The translations under genes were made by a program, and so were the position numbers. The notes under the pieces were generated by a model. It worked only from the letters and a program-made list of their open reading frames with translations, was not told where the DNA came from and did not search any database. DNA of 9,601 nucleotides from Chloroflexota bacterium (GTDB lineage: Bacteria; Chloroflexota; Anaerolineae; Anaerolineales; UBA4823), in NCBI GenBank assembly GCA_012798185.1, contig JAAZNS010000089.1:1-9601 (forward strand), in the 5' to 3' direction. Each line of letters opens with the position of its first letter. The first letter of the stretch is position 1. Positions 6,089-9,601 of this stretch are shown here, piece after piece.

Positions 6089-7237
6089 ATGAAGCAATTC
6101 AATGCACTTCTTTGGAAAGTATTGATGATTAGCATTTTATTGGTTACTGTTTCATGCAGCGGATTGACGGATAAAAAAGCCGTAACACCTGAACCGCTGG
6201 ATACAGCCGAAGAAACGTCTCCAATAGTAAGCGCAACGGGTGTTGTTAAACCAGCCAAATGGTCAAAATTAAGTTTATCGACTGCTGGATTGGTCGATGA
6301 AATATTGGTTGAAGAGGGGGAAGCCGTAAAAGAGAATCAAGTCTTGTTGCGCCTGGAAGGAAGAGAGGAGCTTCTTGCTGCTGAATTAGCTGCTCAAACG
6401 GTTGTGATAAGCGCCACACAGTCCCTGGATGATTTATATGCCAACAATGAGCTGCGAAAAGCTGCACTGCTGAGTACGATAGCCAGTTCCGGCGATGCAG
6501 CCCGCCAGGCTCGTTATCATTTGGATAATTACCTGCTGCCAATGACATTAAAGGGATTGAGCTCGATTGAAGCAGTGGAAGTATCTAAGGAAAGGTATAT
6601 AAAAGCCTGGGCTGCTTATGAGCCTTATATGAATGAACCGTTTAATAATGAGAAGCGAAAGGATTTAAAAGAAAAAATGGAAATGGCGCAAAGCGATTAC
6701 AACCAGGCAGTGCGCCACTTGAATTACGAAGTTGAGTTGAATCAGGCTGAAGCAGCCTTTGCTAAAGCTCAAGCCGATTATGAAAAAGTAAAAGATGGTC
6801 CTGATCCAGATGACCTGGCGCTGGCAAAAGCATTGCTAGAACAGGCTAATGCCAATTTGTCAGCAGCAAAATCAGCATTGGAAGACCTGGAATTTAAAGC
6901 ACCTTATGATGGCGTTATCAGCGAGATATCTATACGAGAGGGGGAATGGGCATCGCCGGGTATTCCAATTATGGCAATTGCAGATTTGGCACATTTACGT
7001 GTTGAGACAACTGATTTAAATGAGATCGATGTAGCCCGATTAAAAGTTGGAAATCACGTTGAGGTCACATTCGACGCATTACCCGATGTTGTAGTGCAGG
7101 GAAAAGTAACCCGAATTTCGCCAAAATCTTCAGAAGGTTCAGGAGTCAACTATACGGTGATCGTTGAATTGAATGAAATTCCCGAGCAGCTTCGCTGGGG
7201 CATGACCGCCTTTGTTGACATTGAGGTATCAGATTAG
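6089..7237 (+). CDS. HlyD/MFP-family adaptor of the ABC exporter, probable lipoprotein
   Basis: This membrane fusion (adaptor) protein links the permease to the space outside the membrane. Residues 1-22 form a signal peptide (hydrophobic 7-22) ending VTVSC, so C23 is a likely lipidated cysteine; Thr at -3 makes the lipobox less than ideal. Domains in order are the first half of the lipoyl/barrel-sandwich domain (about 48-90, GLVDEILVEEGEAVKENQVL), a long alpha-helical, Ala/Glu/Lys-rich coiled-coil hairpin (about 92-266, including KDGPDPDDLALAKALLEQA at 235-253), the second lipoyl half (about 267-298, FKAPYDGVISEISIREGEW), and a beta-barrel and membrane-proximal region (about 300-382, ending WGMTAFVDIEV). 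The 382 residues are normal for the family. It lies between permease and ATPase. No outer-membrane channel gene accompanies it, which fits a cell envelope without a TolC partner or a channel encoded elsewhere. Confidence 0.92.
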   Translation: MKQFNALLWKVLMISILLVTVSCSGLTDKKAVTPEPLDTAEETSPIVSATGVVKPAKWSKLSLSTAGLVDEILVEEGEAVKENQVLLRLEGREELLAAELAAQTVVISATQSLDDLYANNELRKAALLSTIASSGDAARQARYHLDNYLLPMTLKGLSSIEAVEVSKERYIKAWAAYEPYMNEPFNNEKRKDLKEKMEMAQSDYNQAVRHLNYEVELNQAEAAFAKAQADYEKVKDGPDPDDLALAKALLEQANANLSAAKSALEDLEFKAPYDGVISEISIREGEWASPGIPIMAIADLAHLRVETTDLNEIDVARLKVGNHVEVTFDALPDVVVQGKVTRISPKSSEGSGVNYTVIVELNEIPEQLRWGMTAFVDIEVSD

Positions 7238-7242
7238 GAAGG
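7236..7242 (+). promoter_or_regulatory. Shine-Dalgarno site deciding the ATPase start
   Basis: AGGAAGG ends eight bases before ATG 7251 and overlaps the last two bases of the adaptor stop codon TAG (7235-7237). It favours ATG 7251 over an in-frame TTG at 7212, which would overlap the adaptor gene and add 13 residues not typical of the family. Stop and ribosome site overlapping like this indicates translational coupling. Confidence 0.8.
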
Positions 7243-7250
7243 CAAATTCT

Positions 7251-8102
7251 ATGACCGAAGAAAAACGCTGGCTTGTTGAGACTATCGATCTGACTCGTAT
7301 CTATGGCGATGGTGAAGAAATTCGAGCTTTGGATCATGTAAACTTACGAATAGCTTCCGGGGAATTGGTGGCTGTTATGGGTCCCAGCGGGAGCGGTAAA
7401 AGCACATTACTTAATGTTATCGGTGCTCTTGACAAGCCCACCAGCGGTAAGGTTCTAATCGAGGGAGTTGATCTGGCGGAAATTAAAGATAAAGATCACT
7501 TTCGCGCCAAAACGGTGGGATTCATGTTTCAATTACATAACCTGATTCCCACACTTACTGCCCGTGAAAATGTAGAAATCCCAATGATGGGTTATATTAG
7601 CGCATCAGCACGGCATAACCGTTCGAAACTCCTCTTAGAGCTGGTTGGATTAGGTGACCGGATGAACCATCTTCCAGGGCAATTATCGGGCGGGCAGCGC
7701 CAGAGGGTGGCAGTTGCTCGTTCTCTGGCGAACGATCCCCGCCTGGTATTAGCAGATGAGCCGACTGGCAGTTTGGATACAATTGCCGGGCAGGAATTAA
7801 TGAGATTGATCAATGAATTAAATCAAAGCCAGGGAACTACCTTCATCGTTGTCACCCATGACCTTGCGGTTGCTCAACAAACCCGCCGGGTTTTAGTGAT
7901 GGCAGATGGAAAGATCGTCCGGGAAGATATAATCGGTTCGCCCATTGAAGAGGATTTAAAGATGTGGCGCCATTCTGAACTGGGTAAACGGATATTGGCT
8001 GGGGATGAGAAAACATTAGAACGATTTAAAATCGATCGGAATCAAAAAGAAGCGCTGGCTGAATTATTATCTTTTGCAAATGGCAATGTAAGAGAACAAT
8101 AA
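7251..8102 (+). CDS. ABC exporter ATP-binding protein, MacB/LolD-like, with C-terminal extension
   Basis: This cytoplasmic ATPase drives the duplicated permease. From ATG 7251 it has 283 residues. All nucleotide-binding motifs are intact: Walker A GPSGSGKST (44-52, K50), Q-loop Q94 in FMFQLHNL, signature LSGGQRQRVAVARSLA (145-160), Walker B RLVLADEP (164-171, catalytic E170), D-loop SLD (174-176) and switch histidine H203 in VTHD. FQLHNLIPTLTARENVE after the Q-loop is the usual form in the LolD/MacB ATPase subfamily. The core ends near residue 228, where LolD-type ATPases normally stop. A further stretch of about 55 mostly charged, probably helical residues (PIEEDLKMWRHSEL at 231-244 and on to the end) has no motif I recognise. 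The gene is last in the operon, 13 bp after the adaptor stop. One ATPase gene with a fused permease implies an ATPase homodimer on a single chain. Confidence 0.95.
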   Translation: MTEEKRWLVETIDLTRIYGDGEEIRALDHVNLRIASGELVAVMGPSGSGKSTLLNVIGALDKPTSGKVLIEGVDLAEIKDKDHFRAKTVGFMFQLHNLIPTLTARENVEIPMMGYISASARHNRSKLLLELVGLGDRMNHLPGQLSGGQRQRVAVARSLANDPRLVLADEPTGSLDTIAGQELMRLINELNQSQGTTFIVVTHDLAVAQQTRRVLVMADGKIVREDIIGSPIEEDLKMWRHSELGKRILAGDEKTLERFKIDRNQKEALAELLSFANGNVREQ

Positions 8103-8143
8103 TATTGTGACGGCTCACCCAAGTTGGCTGTGTAGATCTAAAA

Positions 8144-8168
8144 ATATTCTATATATTTCAGGGAATAT
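8144..8168 (-). terminator. Weak candidate terminator of the L,D-transpeptidase gene
   Basis: Read on the - strand, ATATTC (8168-8163) can pair with GAATAT (8149-8144) across a 13-base loop, and a short T-run follows. The first arm overlaps the stop codon and the stem has only six pairs, mostly A-T. It lies in the 65-bp spacer between two converging genes, where a terminator is expected. Confidence 0.22.
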
Positions 8169-9232
8169 CAAGAAATAAAAACTGGAGTCCCCATCCCTTT
8201 TTGTTCCCAATCGGCGCGGGATTTTATCGGGGTATTGAAGGTAGGCGTTGTCCATCGAAACAACCATTTTGCGTCTTCATTGCGCATGTTGATACACCCA
8301 TGACTCATCTGAATGCCGAAATTATTATGCCAGTATGTGCCATGGAACGCCACGCCCGTTGTATGGAAAAAGCAAGTCCAGGGTACACCAGGGAGTGAAA
8401 AACGGTCGCTGTTATCATCATCTGGGTTACCGCTCACACTCCCCATATGTTTATTGGGCATTTTTGAAAAGATATGAAATTTCCCTTTCGGTGTATCGGT
8501 AGGAATTCCATTTTTCGATGGCAGACGGCTGTGAATGCCGGTCGATACCCGGGTGGAAAAAACCACCTCATCATATTCGTACGCTTTCAATGTTTGATAG
8601 CCGATGGATACTTCGATCTTTTTTTTACCGATGGGTACATCGGCTGAAAGGGGAGAAATTTCTTCGTCGGGGATCGGTCTTAAGTGTGCAGCAGGTAAAT
8701 AATAACTCAGTGTGTCGGTCAGTTCCGAGGTGATCTGGTACCAGGGGTTCCGGTCTGGACCTTCCACAATGCCGGTAATCCAATGGGTAGTCGAATAATA
8801 TATAGGTGCTGACTCCCATAATTTCCAATGATCTTTTAATTCATAAGCTGGCGTATACGGAACGGTTACTTCTGCCAATACTCCGCTTTCGGGAACATAA
8901 CTTAGCGGCTGGTTGAGTTGAACTTTTACTTTTTGGATGTGTGCACTGTGAATATAACCTCCCCAAACACGATACCAGAGAGGGTTGTATGAAGGTCCGT
9001 GTGGCGAGATCACCTCTTCATACACATGGATTATTTGATCCCGGTAACGTTTGCCGATGATTTCACTTTTATCGTTGGGTTCAGCATGAAGATCAATCTC
9101 TTTAACAGCGATTCGCACAATTTCACCATACCCCTCCATTTCATAGTAAGGGAATATGGGTGAAAATGCCAGGGTTCCTAATGCAAGCCCGCTTATCTTT
9201 AAAAAATTCCGCCTAGAGATTCTGCTTTTCAT
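8168..9232 (-). CDS. L,D-transpeptidase (YkuD domain) with Tat signal and SH3-like repeats
   Basis: L,D-transpeptidases form 3-3 cross-links in peptidoglycan or attach proteins to it outside the cytoplasmic membrane. The protein starts with a classic twin-arginine signal, SRRNFLK at residues 6-12, then a hydrophobic stretch to about 28. No clear AxA cleavage site is visible, so it may stay anchored. Residues about 37-104 look like a bacterial SH3-type wall-binding domain (RIAVKEIDLHAEPNDKSEIIG), and about 120-188 like a second one (WESAPIYY...WYQI). The YkuD domain spans about 204-350. Its catalytic motif is complete: H297 and G298 in VAFHGTYWH, then SHGCINMR at 310-317 with nucleophile C313. 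ATG 9232 is the only usable start, because an in-frame stop lies at 9263-9265 with no ATG, GTG or TTG between. No Shine-Dalgarno sequence precedes it, and a TATAAT box sits nine bases upstream. It lies 64 bp after a response-regulator gene on the same strand. Confidence 0.94.
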   Translation of the reverse strand: MKSRISRRNFLKISGLALGTLAFSPIFPYYEMEGYGEIVRIAVKEIDLHAEPNDKSEIIGKRYRDQIIHVYEEVISPHGPSYNPLWYRVWGGYIHSAHIQKVKVQLNQPLSYVPESGVLAEVTVPYTPAYELKDHWKLWESAPIYYSTTHWITGIVEGPDRNPWYQITSELTDTLSYYLPAAHLRPIPDEEISPLSADVPIGKKKIEVSIGYQTLKAYEYDEVVFSTRVSTGIHSRLPSKNGIPTDTPKGKFHIFSKMPNKHMGSVSGNPDDDNSDRFSLPGVPWTCFFHTTGVAFHGTYWHNNFGIQMSHGCINMRNEDAKWLFRWTTPTFNTPIKSRADWEQKGMGTPVFIS

Positions 9233-9241
9233 AGATTGTGG

Positions 9242-9247
9242 ATTATA
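9242..9247 (-). promoter_or_regulatory. -10 box giving a leaderless or nearly leaderless L,D-transpeptidase mRNA
   Basis: On the - strand TATAAT (9247 down to 9242) lies nine bases before ATG 9232. Transcription would start at about 9232-9237, leaving five bases or fewer of leader. No good -35 hexamer is present at 15-19 bp spacing. The lack of any Shine-Dalgarno sequence agrees with leaderless translation. The alternative is co-transcription from the response-regulator gene. Confidence 0.42.
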
Positions 9248-9248
9248 C

Positions 9249-9266
9249 CTGAAAAAACCAGGTTAA
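9249..9266. repeat. Small inverted repeat before the L,D-transpeptidase gene
   Basis: Within this stretch of the + strand, CCTG and CAGG arms, extended by one A-T pair at the outside, flank an A-rich loop. On the - strand this is a short hairpin with a T-rich loop between the response-regulator stop and the TATAAT box. It has no T-run after it in that direction, so a terminator is unlikely. It could be a weak regulatory site or chance. Confidence 0.25.
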
Positions 9267-9296
9267 ATCCATTACAGGAGATGATTCCACCCCAAA

Positions 9297-9599
9297 TTAA
9301 TAATCTTTTTTGTGAAAGTTTGGGGTTATCAATCCGAGCTGTCGTGCTTTTTCAATGGCTGCTGCTCGATTGCTTACCTCTAAGCGGAGATATGCTTCCG
9401 AAAGTAAATTTCTAAAAGTCGAATGAGCGATATTCATTTTCTGAGCGATTTCCTCTGTACTTGCATCGGGGTAAGCCGACGAGAGGGCGAGAGCTTCCAT
9501 TTGGCGGGAGGTTAACAAATTACTTACACTAGATTCCCGGGTTTTATTGATCTGCTTAAAAGCAAAATCGCTAAGGATAACGCCTCCACTATAAATACA
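9297..9599 (-). CDS. LuxR/NarL-type response regulator, C-terminal part (gene continues off the right end)
   Basis: The frame is open to the window edge, giving the last 100 residues. The opening CIYSGGVILS resembles the linker after a receiver domain in NarL-type regulators (usually GG.xLSP). The LuxR-type HTH follows: LLTSRQMEALALSSAYPDAS, then TEEIAQKMNIAHSTFRNLL as the helix-turn-helix, then LRLEVSNRAAAIEKARQLGLI. The conserved glycine-rich turn before TEEIA is replaced by YPDAST, and the recognition helix has STFRNLL where TVKNHL is common. The DNA-binding role is well supported, while the receiver domain is inferred because it is outside the window. Its stop codon is 64 bp before the L,D-transpeptidase start on the same strand, so it may sit in the same transcript. 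A TTG at 9518 is an internal codon, not the start. Confidence 0.85.
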   Translation of the reverse strand, partial: CIYSGGVILSDFAFKQINKTRESSVSNLLTSRQMEALALSSAYPDASTEEIAQKMNIAHSTFRNLLSEAYLRLEVSNRAAAIEKARQLGLITPNFHKKDY

Positions 9600-9601
9600 A
9601 C

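Noticed and set aside
5941..6258. Open frame on the - strand spanning the end of the permease and the start of the adaptor
   Set aside because: It overlaps two firmly identified genes and their ribosome binding site, and its translation resembles no family. It is a chance frame.
7212..7250. In-frame TTG start for the ATPase, 13 codons upstream
   Set aside because: It overlaps the adaptor coding region and has no ribosome site, whereas AGGAAGG at 7236-7242 is well placed for ATG 7251.
2840..8102. A new defence or toxin-antitoxin system formed by tetR and the exporter
   Set aside because: The parts are a regulator and a complete MacAB-like exporter with intact known motifs. Nothing toxin-like, nuclease-like or phage-related is encoded between or beside them.
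9516..9518. TTG as the start of a small 73-residue LuxR-type protein
   Set aside because: The frame stays open to the window edge and the upstream residues match the usual linker before a LuxR-type HTH, so this is the tail of a longer response regulator.

Overview
The window looks like a bacterial chromosome segment of moderate GC content, most likely from Chloroflexota (Anaerolineae-type). That call rests on family resemblance: a MoeA fused to a periplasmic-binding-protein-like domain, a HlyD/MFP adaptor whose second helix begins with a GPDPDD-type motif, a fused double FtsX/MacB permease, and a Tat-exported YkuD L,D-transpeptidase. No 16S or marker gene is present, so the phylum call is inference only.

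Layout. Positions 3-1955 (+) hold the 3' part of a molybdopterin molybdenumtransferase (MoeA) with a C-terminal PBP-like domain; its start lies left of the window. It is followed after 45 bp by a PrxQ/BCP-type peroxiredoxin (2001-2465, +). A 374-bp AT-rich gap holds possible 3' stem-loops and then a very well-formed promoter region. This has consensus TTGACA and TATAAT boxes 16 bp apart and three TGAG/CTCA palindromes whose centres are exactly 21 bp apart, just before a TetR-family regulator (2840-3460, +). After a second, extremely AT-rich gap of 316 bp comes a three-gene ABC export system on the + strand. It comprises a 748-residue permease made of two tandem MacB/FtsX units (3777-6023), a lipoprotein-like HlyD/MFP adaptor (6089-7237) and an ATPase with a C-terminal extension (7251-8102). 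Converging on it from the - strand are a Tat-signal L,D-transpeptidase with SH3-like repeats (8168-9232) and, upstream of that, the C-terminal part of a LuxR/NarL-type response regulator (9297-9599, continuing off the right end).

How the parts work together. The permease, adaptor and ATPase form a complete MacAB-like tripartite-type exporter core with no outer-membrane channel gene nearby. The TetR protein very probably represses its own promoter through the three phased operators. I see no copy of that operator in the 316 bp before the permease, so control of the exporter would be either by read-through from the tetR promoter or from a separate promoter in that gap. The transpeptidase and the response regulator suggest a small cell-envelope unit. 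The moeA-bcp pair has no clear link to the exporter.

I see no mobile element, CRISPR array, tRNA or rRNA. The points most worth a second look are the 21-bp phased operator triplet, the internally duplicated permease, and the transpeptidase start, which lies a few bases after a TATAAT box with no Shine-Dalgarno sequence.
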